The position numbers and the translations under genes were made by a program. The notes under the pieces were generated by a model, which saw only the letters and a list, made by a program, of their open reading frames with translations, had not been told where the DNA came from and made no database searches. 64,000 nt of DNA from Bosea sp. NBC_00550 (GTDB lineage Bacteria; Pseudomonadota; Alphaproteobacteria; Rhizobiales; Beijerinckiaceae): NCBI RefSeq assembly GCF_026020075.1, contig NZ_CP102772.1:4368501-4432500 (forward strand), given 5' to 3'. Every line of letters starts with the position of its first letter. The first letter of the stretch is position 1. Shown here piece after piece: positions 52,984 through 61,320 of this stretch.

Positions 52984-53859
52984 ATGCCCGGACATGCTCT
53001 TTTGACCGCGCAGACGGTCGAGGAATGCATCATCGACCAAGGCTGGGAGCGCTACACCCCCGAGGACCACGCCATTTGGCGCGTGCTGTTCGAGCGTCAG
53101 CAGCGGACCCTGAGGGGCCATGTGTGCCAGGAATATCTCGACGGCCTCGCCGCGCTGGGCATCGGCCCCGAAGGCGTGCCGAATTTCGCGCGCATGAACG
53201 AGCGGCTTCGGCGGCTGACCGGCTGGGAGGTGGTGGCGGTGCCGGGGCTCATCCCGTCGCGCCCCTTCTTCCAGATGCTTGCCAACCGCCAGTTTCCGGC
53301 CGGCACCTTCATCCGCAGCCGCGAGCAGCTCGACTATCTGGAGGAGCCCGACGTCTTCCACGATGTCTTCGGCCACGTGCCGCTGCTGACCAATCCCGCC
53401 TATGCCGACTACATGAACGAATATGGCCGCATCGGGCTCGTCGCCGTCGAGACCAAGGGGGTGAAGTTCCTCGCCCGCCTCAACTGGTACACCATCGAAT
53501 TCGGGCTGATCCGCAAGCCCGAGGGGATCCGCATCTACGGCGCCGGCATCGTCTCGTCCTTCGGCGAGGCAAAATACGTGGTGGACGACCCCTCCGCCCA
53601 CCACGTGGCCTTCAATCTGGAGCGCGTGCTGCGCACCGGCTATTACATCGACGATTTCCAGGCGACCTATTTCGTCATCGACCGCTTCGAGGACCTGTTC
53701 GACCTGCTCAGCGGCACCGATTTCACCAAGCGTTTCGAGGAACTGCGCGCTCTGCCGGCCCACACGCCCTTCGACATCCTGCCGCAGGACGTGGTCATCC
53801 GGAAAGGCACCGGCCATTTCTGGCGCGATTTCCCGGTAGCGAAAGCGAAGCTGAAGTGA
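52984..53859 (+). CDS. phhA: Phenylalanine 4-monooxygenase
   Basis: 291 aa, the size of bacterial monodomain enzymes. The non-haem iron ligands are His126 and His131 (DVFHDVFGHVP) and Glu172 (YTIEFGL). The pterin- and substrate-binding segments RPFFQMLANRQFPAGTFIR and SSFGEAKYVV are intact. It converts phenylalanine to tyrosine using O2 and tetrahydrobiopterin. There is no regulatory ACT domain. No pterin-recycling enzyme or homogentisate gene is adjacent, unlike in many genomes. It is preceded by AGGAGAG and stands as a single transcription unit inside the interval bounded by the 28-bp repeats. Confidence 0.95.
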   Translation: MPGHALLTAQTVEECIIDQGWERYTPEDHAIWRVLFERQQRTLRGHVCQEYLDGLAALGIGPEGVPNFARMNERLRRLTGWEVVAVPGLIPSRPFFQMLANRQFPAGTFIRSREQLDYLEEPDVFHDVFGHVPLLTNPAYADYMNEYGRIGLVAVETKGVKFLARLNWYTIEFGLIRKPEGIRIYGAGIVSSFGEAKYVVDDPSAHHVAFNLERVLRTGYYIDDFQATYFVIDRFEDLFDLLSGTDFTKRFEELRALPAHTPFDILPQDVVIRKGTGHFWRDFPVAKAKLK

Positions 53860-54300
53860 GGCTTAATCCAACGTCAGCGAGCTTCTCAAGCGTGGCAGTG
53901 CCGGCCTTGAAGGGCTTCTTGGGGGCGGGACAAGAACTGTTCTCCCACGCACGCCGAGGCCAACGAAGTGCGCACGCTTGTGAGGGATCCGTAGAAGGAC
54001 TGACGGACCCGTTGCAACCTTTCGGCCGATCTCTGGCCATTTGCCTGCAGGTTCTTCAAACATCCGAGGAAGCTCGCTTGCGGCCGTGTCGCTGCGGCGC
54101 TGCGGAGGTCCTCGTTCCAGCGGCAAGCCAGAGGCCGCTCCTGGCGCGTTGCGTTGGGATACGGGGACGGCGCGCACTTTCGCGTCTCTTCATTGCGGGC
54201 GTGCTTCGCTAGCGGCGCGCTCAGGCTTGCGCAACCGGCGAGTAACTTCGCAGCGGATGGGAGCCATTCTGATGAGCGAGCGGCTTGGTAGAACGGCTCA
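53860..54300. other. Non-coding stretch before the right direct repeat
   Basis: About 440 bp downstream of phhA with no supported gene. I looked specifically for an integrase or excisionase here, because the att-like repeat follows, and found none. Confidence 0.4.
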
Positions 54301-54328
54301 CGTGTCGGGCGCGCCGCGAGTGTGGCTG
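54301..54328 (+). repeat. Right copy of the 28-bp tRNA-derived direct repeat (att-like)
   Basis: Exact match, same orientation, to 42737-42764: the last 15 nt of tRNA-Arg(CCG) followed by gcgagtgtggctg. The bases on both sides differ between the two copies, so the match is exactly 28 bp. It marks the right limit of the putative island. Confidence 0.75.
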
Positions 54329-54367
54329 CGCCCGATATGCCTATCTGCCTCACATCGCCTGCGGGTC

Positions 54368-55609
54368 TCATCGCGCCAGCGCGTGCAGTCGTGCCGAAGG
54401 TCTCTCGAAGCTGAGCCGGCCGTGCTTGAAGCCCATGACGGGCTCTGCGATTTCGGCGAGTGCGTCAGCCGGCGTGGGGGCGTCGAGGACAATGAGGTCG
54501 GCGGGGTTGCCAGGGGCGATGCCGTAGTCGTCGAGTCGCATGAGCCTGGCCGGAAGGGACGTGACGAGATCGAGGCAGCGCTCGAAGAGCGGCGGCTCGC
54601 ATTGGACGACGTTGGCGTAGAGATTGGCCATGCGCAGCAGGGAGGCGTCGCCGAACGGCGTGAAAGGGTTCAAGACATTGTTTGTTGCGACCGAGCAGAT
54701 CACGCCCTGGTCGACGAGCAAGTGGGCCGGCGTCACGCCACGCGGCTTCGCGTGCGTCAGCTCTCGCGCCGTCAAATAAAGATCCGTCGCGGGCAGCACC
54801 GTCAGCGCGATGCCCGCTTCGGCGAGCCGGCACCCGATCGACGCAAGCGCTTCCGGTGTCACCATCGACAGCTTGGTGACATGCCCGATCGCGACCCGGC
54901 CGCCCCAGCCATGTCGCTCGGTCTGGCGGCAGACCTCCTCAAGATGCATCCAGCTGGGGTCCAGGTCGAAATCCAGGTGGAAGTCGAGATCCACATCGAA
55001 TTCCTGCGCGAGTTCGAAGAGCCGATCGATCTGCGCCGCCGGATCGGTGTCGGTATAGGGGCAGCCGCCCAGCAGGTCGGCGCCGTTCCGCAGGGCCTCG
55101 ATCAGCAGCTCTTCGGCTCCGGGATCATTGGTGAGCCCTTCCTGGGGAAAGACACAAATCGAGAGATCGAGCGCCCAGGCGTAATCGGCCTTCAACGCTT
55201 TGACGGCGGTGAAGCTGCGTAGGCCCGCTCGCGGATCGACCTCGACATGGGTGCGCATGCGGGTCGTGCCTTTCGCGATCGCTTTCTCGATCACGCGCGC
55301 GCCACGCTTGTAGACATCCGCCTCCGTGAACGCGCGCTTCATCGCGGCGACCGCCGCGATCGCATCCCCGAGCCCACCGTGAACATGCCCGCAGCGATCG
55401 AGCAGGCAGGCCTTGTCGAGATGGACATGGCTGTCGACGAAGCCTGCGATGACGGTGCGGCCGGCGACGTCGATCGCGGGTGCGTCACAGACGAGGCGTG
55501 GCGCGATCGTGGCGATTCGTCCGGCGCTGACACCGATGTCGAGCGGCTCGTCGCGCCCAGGAATGACAGCTTGGCGAAAGACGAGATCAAGGGCGTTGTG
55601 CGTGGGCAT
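54368..55609 (-). CDS. Amidohydrolase, cytosine-deaminase-like
   Basis: 413 aa from the ATG at 55609, chosen because the family N-terminus begins there; the frame is open to 55762. Metal-site motifs of the amidohydrolase barrel are present: SHVHLDKACL (His61, His63), the beta-5 region DFHLDFDLDPSWM, IGHVTKLS, and a late Asn/Asp loop. The end reads GIAPGNPADLIVLDAPTPAD, as in CodA-type deaminases. It probably deaminates or opens an N-heterocycle or cyclic amide in the cytoplasm. A GntR operator-like sequence lies 40 bp upstream, shared with the transporter genes, which suggests a common inducible pathway. Confidence 0.82.
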   Translation of the reverse strand: MPTHNALDLVFRQAVIPGRDEPLDIGVSAGRIATIAPRLVCDAPAIDVAGRTVIAGFVDSHVHLDKACLLDRCGHVHGGLGDAIAAVAAMKRAFTEADVYKRGARVIEKAIAKGTTRMRTHVEVDPRAGLRSFTAVKALKADYAWALDLSICVFPQEGLTNDPGAEELLIEALRNGADLLGGCPYTDTDPAAQIDRLFELAQEFDVDLDFHLDFDLDPSWMHLEEVCRQTERHGWGGRVAIGHVTKLSMVTPEALASIGCRLAEAGIALTVLPATDLYLTARELTHAKPRGVTPAHLLVDQGVICSVATNNVLNPFTPFGDASLLRMANLYANVVQCEPPLFERCLDLVTSLPARLMRLDDYGIAPGNPADLIVLDAPTPADALAEIAEPVMGFKHGRLSFERPSARLHALAR

Positions 55610-55648
55610 TCGGATGCTTGGGAACCGGCATTCAATTGTGCAAAAAAC

Positions 55649-55661
55649 TTGCATGCACTTT
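55649..55661. promoter_or_regulatory. Operator-like site TTGCATGCACTTT upstream of the amidohydrolase gene
   Basis: Thirteen bases identical to 56689-56701 at the start of the ABC transporter operon. The core TGCATGCA is an 8-bp palindrome, a usual form for GntR/FCD regulator sites. The site lies 40 bp upstream of the amidohydrolase start. Confidence 0.55.
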
Positions 55662-55828
55662 GTGTGCCGGAGTAGCGCGCCGCCGGGCTCGCTGAGCACG
55701 GGCCGCCGCAAGATGCCGGCAGACCTGGAATTCACCGGCATGCGTTCGGCCGCAGGTGTCACACGGTGCGGCTTGTCCGAAACAACTGTCGGGAGGGCAC
55801 TGTCACACCAGCGCCCATATGTCCGCGG

Positions 55829-56581
55829 CTATTCGGCTGCGTTCAGCGGCCGCTTGCGCGAGATGGCCTGGACAGCTGGCGGTTCGGCATAGGGCGCCAG
55901 GATATCCACGATGTTGCGGCCGCGCGGCTTGGCCTGGGCGACAAGAGCCCGCTCCGCGACGGAATCGAGATGGTGGTGCATCAGGCTCATCACCTGCTCC
56001 GTATCGCCCTTTTCCAGCGCATCGATGAGCAGGCGGTGCTCGTTGATTGCGCATTCGGAGGAATGCGGCCGGCTGAACAGCGATAGCGTCAGGCAGCACC
56101 GATAGGCGATCTCGCTGACATAGCGGATCAGGATCGGGCTCTCGGTCATGGTTGCCAGCAGGATGTGGAATTCCGTGGCGAGGCGGATCGATACCGCGTC
56201 AGCGCCGCCGCGCACCGCATCCTCGGCGTCGACATGGGCGCGCAAGGCCGCGAGCTGGGCCTTGCCAAGCCTGCCCGCGAGCTGACGAACGACCAGGCGT
56301 TCGAGCTCGATCCGGATATCGAATGTGTCGCGCGCTTCCTGCCAGCTCGGCGTCGCGACGACGGCGATGCGGTTGCGGCGCAATTCCACGAGACCTTCGG
56401 CGGCGAGCTGGCCGAGCGCGTGGCGTGCGATCGTGCGGCTCACCCCGAAGCTTTCGCCGAGCGCATCTTCCGGCAGCTTGGCGCCCGGCTCCAGCGCCTG
56501 CTCGATGATCGCGCGGCGCAGCGCTCGGCAGATCGTCCCAACCTTGTCCGACGATGCCTTCCCGGCCGTGTCGCGCGCCAT
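55829..56581 (-). CDS. GntR-family regulator (FadR/FCD subfamily)
   Basis: 250 aa. The N-terminal winged helix (about 15-80) reads LEPGAKLPEDALGESFGVSR, then TIARHALGQLAAEGLVELRR. The C-terminal FCD domain is all-helical, with metal-ligand candidates (Asp88 in DIRIELERLVV, EFHILLA, and INEHRLLIDALEKGD, then MHHHLD). It would repress genes until a small acid or amide effector binds. It sits between the two groups it most likely controls: the amidohydrolase gene downstream on its own strand, and the ABC transporter operon, which is divergent with a 95-bp gap. Confidence 0.9.
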   Translation of the reverse strand: MARDTAGKASSDKVGTICRALRRAIIEQALEPGAKLPEDALGESFGVSRTIARHALGQLAAEGLVELRRNRIAVVATPSWQEARDTFDIRIELERLVVRQLAGRLGKAQLAALRAHVDAEDAVRGGADAVSIRLATEFHILLATMTESPILIRYVSEIAYRCCLTLSLFSRPHSSECAINEHRLLIDALEKGDTEQVMSLMHHHLDSVAERALVAQAKPRGRNIVDILAPYAEPPAVQAISRKRPLNAAE

Positions 56582-56676
56582 GCTTCGGTATCCGCGGTTG
56601 AATCAGCCCGTCTTTAACGCCTCGCTTCGACGCTCCGCAATCCCGGGCCGAGCCTGATCGAAGATCAGGATACAAG

Positions 56677-57591
56677 ATGGCATCACGATTGCATGCACTT
56701 TCCTGCATGAGCCCGGCCAAGATCAAACTTTCCGTCGTTGCGGCGCCGCTCGCGTTCACAGGGCAGGCTGCCGGCCCACGGCCTCCTGCGATCGAGCTGT
56801 CGCAGGCCAGCATCACCTTCGGACACGGGACGAATGCCGTCCCGGCATTGGCGCAGACGAGCCTGCGCGTTCAGGACGGCGAGTTCCTCGCTCTGGTCGG
56901 TCCGTCGGGTTGCGGCAAGTCGACCATTCTCAGGCTGGTCAGCGGGCTGGTGAAGCCCACATCCGGCGTTGTGGTCGTCGGCGGCCGGGAGGTCGCCGCC
57001 AACGCGCTGCGGATCGGCATGGCCTTCCAGAACCCGACCATGCTGCCCTGGCTGACGATCGAGCGGAACATCATGCTGCCGCTGAAGATCGTCCAGCCGT
57101 TTCGGGCCCGCTATGCGAAAGAGAAGCGCGGCGCCTTTCGCGACAAGGCGCATGCCCTGCTCGCGCAGGTCGGCCTCAGCGGATTTGCCGGCAAATATCC
57201 CTGGCAGCTCTCGGGCGGCATGCTTCAGCGCGCCAATCTGTGCCGGGCTCTGATCCACGAGCCGCGCATGCTCCTGCTCGACGAGCCGTTCGGGGCGCTC
57301 GACCAGTTCACGCGCGAAGAGCTCTGGGCGATCCTGCAGGAGCTCTGGCTGGCCCATCGCCCCACCGTGCTGCTCGTGACGCACGACCTGCGCGAGGCCG
57401 GCTTCCTGGCGAGCCGCATCTGCGTGATGAGCGCCCGCCCCGGCCGCATCATCGACGACAGTGCGGTTGCCTTCGCCAGGCCGCGCTCGATCGCGATGAC
57501 CTTCGAGCCGGATTTCGTCGCCCTGAACCAGCGCCTGCGCGATCTCATCGTCGATGCCCGCTCGGCGCCTGCTCCCGAGGAGGGCACCTGA
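56677..57591 (+). CDS. ABC transporter ATP-binding protein (SsuB/TauB/NrtD type)
   Basis: 304 aa if the ATG at 56677 is used (AGGA 6 nt upstream); an ATG at 56707 is the alternative and would leave the operator-like site outside the gene. Walker A is GPSGCGKST, the Q-loop is FQNPTMLPW, the signature is LSGGMLQRANLCRAL and Walker B is MLLLDEPFGALD; the switch His is in VTHDLREA. It powers import together with the permease gene that follows one base after its stop. The family imports nitrate, sulfonates or aromatic and pyrimidine compounds. Confidence 0.92.
   Translation: MASRLHALSCMSPAKIKLSVVAAPLAFTGQAAGPRPPAIELSQASITFGHGTNAVPALAQTSLRVQDGEFLALVGPSGCGKSTILRLVSGLVKPTSGVVVVGGREVAANALRIGMAFQNPTMLPWLTIERNIMLPLKIVQPFRARYAKEKRGAFRDKAHALLAQVGLSGFAGKYPWQLSGGMLQRANLCRALIHEPRMLLLDEPFGALDQFTREELWAILQELWLAHRPTVLLVTHDLREAGFLASRICVMSARPGRIIDDSAVAFARPRSIAMTFEPDFVALNQRLRDLIVDARSAPAPEEGT
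56689..56701. promoter_or_regulatory. Operator-like site TTGCATGCACTTT at the start of the ABC transporter operon
   Basis: Second exact copy of the 13-bp element at 55649-55661. Depending on which ATG is used, it lies at codons 5-9 of the ATPase gene or just upstream of it. Binding here could block transcription of the operon. Confidence 0.5.
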
Positions 57592-57592
57592 C

Positions 57593-58369
57593 ATGGCCGA
57601 TCGTCGCATCAGGCAAAGGCTTGGATCGGCCGCACTGATCGTTCTGTTTTTCGTCTGCTGGGAGCTGTTCTGCCTGATCTCGGGCATGTCGGACCTGATC
57701 CTGCCGCGGCCGAGCCAGGTGGTCGCGACGTTGGTGCAGCGCTTCCCGATCCTGTGGCCGCATATCCTGCAGACATTGGCGACGACGATGGCGGGCTTCG
57801 TGCTCGGTGTCGCGCTCGGCGTCCTGCTCGGCGCGGTGATCGGCGTCTCGCGCACGGCCTATGACACGGTCTATCCGCTGCTGATCGGCTTCTCCTCGAT
57901 CCCGAAGGTCGCGGTCGTGCCGATCCTGGTGCTCTGGTTCGGTTCGGGCACGGTGCCCGCCGTGCTGACCTCGCTCTCGATCTGCTTCTTCCCGATCGTG
58001 GTCAACATCGCCACCGGCCTCGCCACGACCGAACCGGAAATGGAGGATGTGCTGAAGGCGCTCGGCGCCAGCAAGCTCGACATCCTCTGGAATGTCGGCC
58101 TGCCGCGGACGATGCCGTTCTTCTTCGCCTCGCTGAAGGTCGCGATCACCTATGCCTTCGTCGGCACGGTGTTGGCCGAGACGGTCGCCTCCAATCGCGG
58201 CATCGGCAATGTGATGATGTCGGCCTCGTCGAACTTCAACACGCCGCTGGTCTTCGCCGGGCTGTTCATCCTCGCCGGCCTCGGTGTCGCGCTCTACGTC
58301 GCCTTCTCGCTGATCGAGATGCGCGTCACGGGCTGGGCCAACCGCAAGGGCGACCTCGCCGCCGCCTGA
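57593..58369 (+). CDS. ABC transporter permease (SsuC/TauC type)
   Basis: 258 aa from the ATG at 57593, one base after the ATPase stop. Six membrane segments are predicted. The cytoplasmic coupling loop reads EPEMEDVLKALGASKLDIL, then WNVGLPRTMPFFFASLKVA, the EAA motif that contacts the ATPase. ILPRPSQVVATLV at the N-terminus is typical of the nitrate/sulfonate/taurine permease family. It forms a homodimer in the inner membrane. Confidence 0.93.
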   Translation: MADRRIRQRLGSAALIVLFFVCWELFCLISGMSDLILPRPSQVVATLVQRFPILWPHILQTLATTMAGFVLGVALGVLLGAVIGVSRTAYDTVYPLLIGFSSIPKVAVVPILVLWFGSGTVPAVLTSLSICFFPIVVNIATGLATTEPEMEDVLKALGASKLDILWNVGLPRTMPFFFASLKVAITYAFVGTVLAETVASNRGIGNVMMSASSNFNTPLVFAGLFILAGLGVALYVAFSLIEMRVTGWANRKGDLAAA

Positions 58370-58406
58370 GATCCACCGCCACCGTCCAAAAAAAGGGGAG
58401 ACCACG

Positions 58407-59432
58407 ATGTTCAAGACATTGACCGCGACAGTCCTTGCAAGCCTCGTCTGCGCCGGCTCGGCGCTGGCGCAGGAGACCACGATCAAGTTCACGCTCGGCT
58501 GGAAGACCCAGGGCTCCGACGCCGCCTTCTTCGTCGCCCGCGACAAGGGATACTACAAGGCAGAGGGGCTGAACGTCGTGATCGATCAGGGCGAAGGCTC
58601 GGGCGCGACGGTGACCCGGATCATGGGCGGCGCCTACGAGGCCGGCTTCGGAGACGTCAACGCCATCATCCAGAACGCGGCGGCCAAGCCCGGCGAGGCG
58701 CCGGTGATGGTCTACATGATGTGGAACCGGCCGCCCTTCGCCATCGTGACGAAGAAGGCCACCGGCGTGGGCAAGCCGGCCGATCTCGTCGGCAAGACGC
58801 TGGGCGGCGCGCAGGGCACGCCGACGACGCGCTTGCTCCAGGTGTTTGCCCGCAAGAACGATGTCGGGATGGACAAGATCAAGCTCTCCAACATGGCGCC
58901 GAACCTGCAGGAGCCGCTGCTGATCAAGGGCGATATCGACGGCGCGCTGGTCTTCAACATCACCAGCTATTTCAACCTCGTGCTGAACCGCCAGGACCCC
59001 GACAAGGACTTCAACTGGCTGATGTTCGGCGATTACGGCCTCGATCTCTATTCGAACGGGCTGATGGTCTCGCAGAAGCTGGTCAAGGAGAACCCGAAGG
59101 CCGTGGCCGGGCTGGTGCGCGCCACCAACAAGGCGATGATCGAGATCGCCAAGGACCAGGCCATCGGCATGAAAGGCGTGATGAACTTCGACAATCTCGT
59201 CGACGAGAAGGTCGAGAAGCGCCGGCTGCAATACTCCTTCAGCGAGCTCATCGTCTCGCCCGAGATGAAGGAGATCGGCATCGGCGACACCAAGGATGAC
59301 CGCATGGCGCGCGCCATCGGCATCATCGTCGAGGGTTACCAGCTCGGCCGCACGCCCAAGCCGGAGGAAATCTTCTCGCGGGCCTTCCTGCCGGCCAAGG
59401 CGGAACGCGAGCTGGTCTACACCGCCAACTGA
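58407..59432 (+). CDS. ABC transporter substrate-binding protein (NMT1/THI5-like)
   Basis: 341 aa, preceded by AGGGGAG. A signal peptide (LTATVLASLVCAGSALAQ) is followed by FTLGWKTQGSDAAFFVARDK, the pattern of NMT1/SsuA-like periplasmic binding proteins (compare the pyrimidine-precursor-binding ThiY). GFGDVNAII and GGAQGTPTTRLL line the ligand cleft. Ligand: unknown; pyrimidine-like or other N-heterocyclic compounds fit the two amidohydrolases of the cluster better than sulfonates, because no sulfonatase is present. Confidence 0.9.
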   Translation: MFKTLTATVLASLVCAGSALAQETTIKFTLGWKTQGSDAAFFVARDKGYYKAEGLNVVIDQGEGSGATVTRIMGGAYEAGFGDVNAIIQNAAAKPGEAPVMVYMMWNRPPFAIVTKKATGVGKPADLVGKTLGGAQGTPTTRLLQVFARKNDVGMDKIKLSNMAPNLQEPLLIKGDIDGALVFNITSYFNLVLNRQDPDKDFNWLMFGDYGLDLYSNGLMVSQKLVKENPKAVAGLVRATNKAMIEIAKDQAIGMKGVMNFDNLVDEKVEKRRLQYSFSELIVSPEMKEIGIGDTKDDRMARAIGIIVEGYQLGRTPKPEEIFSRAFLPAKAERELVYTAN

Positions 59433-59446
59433 GACGAGAGGGCGCA

Positions 59447-60880
59447 ATGACGGAGACGGCCTTCGCGACGACCCTGTTCACGGGCGAGAGCAGCGTCGCG
59501 GATGCCGTGCTTCGGCACGCGGATGGCGTCATCGATGCGATCCTGAGCGGGCAGGTTGCGCCGGCGGGCGGGCGCCGGCTGATCATCCCGGCACTGGTCA
59601 ACGCGCATGACCATGCCCGGCCGAGCATGACCTCGTTCGGCGCTGCCAATTTGCCGCTCGAAAGCTGGATCCTGCGCGCCACCTTCGGCACGCCGCCCGA
59701 CCCTTACCTCGCAGCCGCCGTCTCGCTCGCCAGAACCGCGCGCGCTGGCTGCGGCGCTATGATGGTTCACTACACCCGCCCCAGCGGCGCGATGCCCATC
59801 GTCGAGGAGGCGAAAGCGATTGCCCGCGCCGCCGGCGATGTCGGCATCCGCCTGGCCTTCGCCCTGGCGGTGCGCGACCAGAACCCGCTCGTCTACGGCG
59901 ACAGCGCGGCCCTGCTCGATGCGTTGCCAGCCGAGGCGCGGCAGCCGGTCGAGGAGCTCTTCATCCGGCCGGCCTTGCCGCCGGCGGCCTATCTCGACCT
60001 GATCGAGGAGGTCAGTGCCGCCATCGCCGGGCCGATGATCGACGTGCAGTTCGGGCCGGCCGGCGTGCAGTGGTGCTCGCCGGCCCTGCTCGAGGCCATC
60101 GCCGAACGTTCGGCCGCGACCGGCCGGCGCGTGCACATGCATCTGCTGGAGACGGTCTACCAGCGTGAATGGGCCGACCGGGCCTTTCCCAACGGCATCC
60201 TGCACTACCTTAGGGATATCGGTCTGCTGTCGGAGCGGCTGACGCTGGCCCATTGCGTCCATGCCAGGTCCGATGAACTGGATCTGATCGCCGAGGCCGG
60301 CGCCACCATCGTCTCCAATTTCAGCTCGAACCTGCATCTGCATTCCGGGCTAGGGCCGATCGCCGAAGCCCATGCAAGAGGCTGCGCCATCGCCGTCGGC
60401 GTCGACGGCTGCGCGCTCGACGAGGACGACGACGTGCTGCGCGAGATGCGGCTGGTGCAGCTTGCACATGACGGCGTGGGCTTCCGGCGCAACTGGAGCC
60501 GGCCCGAGTTCCTGGCGCTGGCGGTGCGAAATGGGCGCAAGGCTGTCGGCGCTCCCGGCCCCGGCGCGCTGGTCGCGGGCGCGGCGGCCGATTTCACGGC
60601 GATCGACCTCGACCATCTCGACCGCGATGCGATCATGCCGGTCGATCCGCTTGACCTGCTGTTTGCGCGCGGCAGCACGGCTTGCGTGCGCGACGTCGTC
60701 GTGGCCGGCCGGACGATCGTCAGGGACGGGTGCCCAACCGGTATCGAACTGGAGCGGATGGAAGCCGAATTGCGCGCTCTGTTTCGCAGGAACCTGCCGC
60801 GCTACCGGGGATTGCAAGCCGCCTGGCCGGCCCTCGCCGCCGCCGCCACCTCATGGTTCGAGCCCGGTTGCTGCGGATAG
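59447..60880 (+). CDS. Amidohydrolase, TrzA/AtzA-like (aminohydrolase)
   Basis: 477 aa, starting 14 bp after the binding-protein stop and clearly in the same operon. The barrel metal ligands are His54 and His56 (NAHDHARP), then HMHLLETVY (beta-5/6), LAHCVHA and VGVDGCALDEDD. These identify the chlorohydrolase/deaminase branch, which removes amino groups or halides from ring compounds (guanine, triazines, S-adenosylhomocysteine). The Cys-rich end (FEPGCCG) is unusual. With the amidohydrolase at 54368-55609 it suggests a two-step breakdown of an imported nitrogenous ring compound. Confidence 0.85.
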   Translation: MTETAFATTLFTGESSVADAVLRHADGVIDAILSGQVAPAGGRRLIIPALVNAHDHARPSMTSFGAANLPLESWILRATFGTPPDPYLAAAVSLARTARAGCGAMMVHYTRPSGAMPIVEEAKAIARAAGDVGIRLAFALAVRDQNPLVYGDSAALLDALPAEARQPVEELFIRPALPPAAYLDLIEEVSAAIAGPMIDVQFGPAGVQWCSPALLEAIAERSAATGRRVHMHLLETVYQREWADRAFPNGILHYLRDIGLLSERLTLAHCVHARSDELDLIAEAGATIVSNFSSNLHLHSGLGPIAEAHARGCAIAVGVDGCALDEDDDVLREMRLVQLAHDGVGFRRNWSRPEFLALAVRNGRKAVGAPGPGALVAGAAADFTAIDLDHLDRDAIMPVDPLDLLFARGSTACVRDVVVAGRTIVRDGCPTGIELERMEAELRALFRRNLPRYRGLQAAWPALAAAATSWFEPGCCG

Positions 60881-60899
60881 GCGGTGGGCGCTTGAGCCC

Positions 60900-61255
60900 C
60901 TAGACAAGCCTCTTCCCGGCGTCCGAACCGCGCCTGGCCTGCCGGGCGCGCAGCGACAGGATCGCGATCAGTGCCAACTCGATCACCACGAAGGAGACGC
61001 CGGTGGTGATGGTCCCCAGCGCATAGATTTTGGCGTCGTCACCGTCGAGGTCAGCGCCTGCAATTCGAGCGGCAGCATGTTCTTCTCGTCAACCGTCTGC
61101 GATGTCAGGGCAATCTCGTCCCATGACAGCGTGAAGCCGAACAGGCCAACGCCGATCAGCGACGGCAGGATGACCGGCACGATGACATGCCAGAATGTCC
61201 GCCGCGGCGTTGCTCCGAGATCGCGCGCGGCCTCCTCGAGCCGATCGGCCGGCCA
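60900..61255 (-). pseudogene. Decayed PotC-type polyamine ABC permease gene (C-terminal fragment, frameshifted)
   Basis: The minus strand begins inside the family (RLEEAARDLGATPRRTFWHV) and continues with GVGLFGFTLSWDEIA to TSTVTTP. It then shifts frame at an AAAA run (61028-61031) and resumes as KIYALGTITTGVSFVVIELA to a stop at 60900-60902. The 5' two thirds of the gene are missing. One lost base explains the shift. No partner transporter genes are nearby. Confidence 0.75.
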
Positions 61256-61268
61256 TGGGACGCAAGCC

Positions 61269-61303
61269 AAAAAAGCCCCGCATCGGCTGTCCGATGCGGG
61301 GCT
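61269..61303 (-). terminator. Rho-independent terminator of the azoreductase gene
   Basis: A 13-bp perfect stem (agccccgcatcgg / ccgatgcggggct, 61274-61286 with 61291-61303) and 4-nt loop, followed on the minus strand by six T residues. It lies 18 bp past the azoreductase stop. Confidence 0.9.
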
Positions 61304-61320
61304 TCCTGTTCGTGTCGTCT

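Noticed and set aside
52788..54212. Long + strand frame overlapping phhA
   Set aside because: phhA in another frame has all iron ligands; the long frame reads as Arg/Ala-rich noise.
54041..55222. 393-codon + strand frame over the right repeat and the amidohydrolase
   Set aside because: Antisense to the amidohydrolase metal-site motifs; no ribosome-binding site or family pattern. Also checked as a possible integrase and rejected for lack of the catalytic Arg-His-Arg-Tyr pattern.
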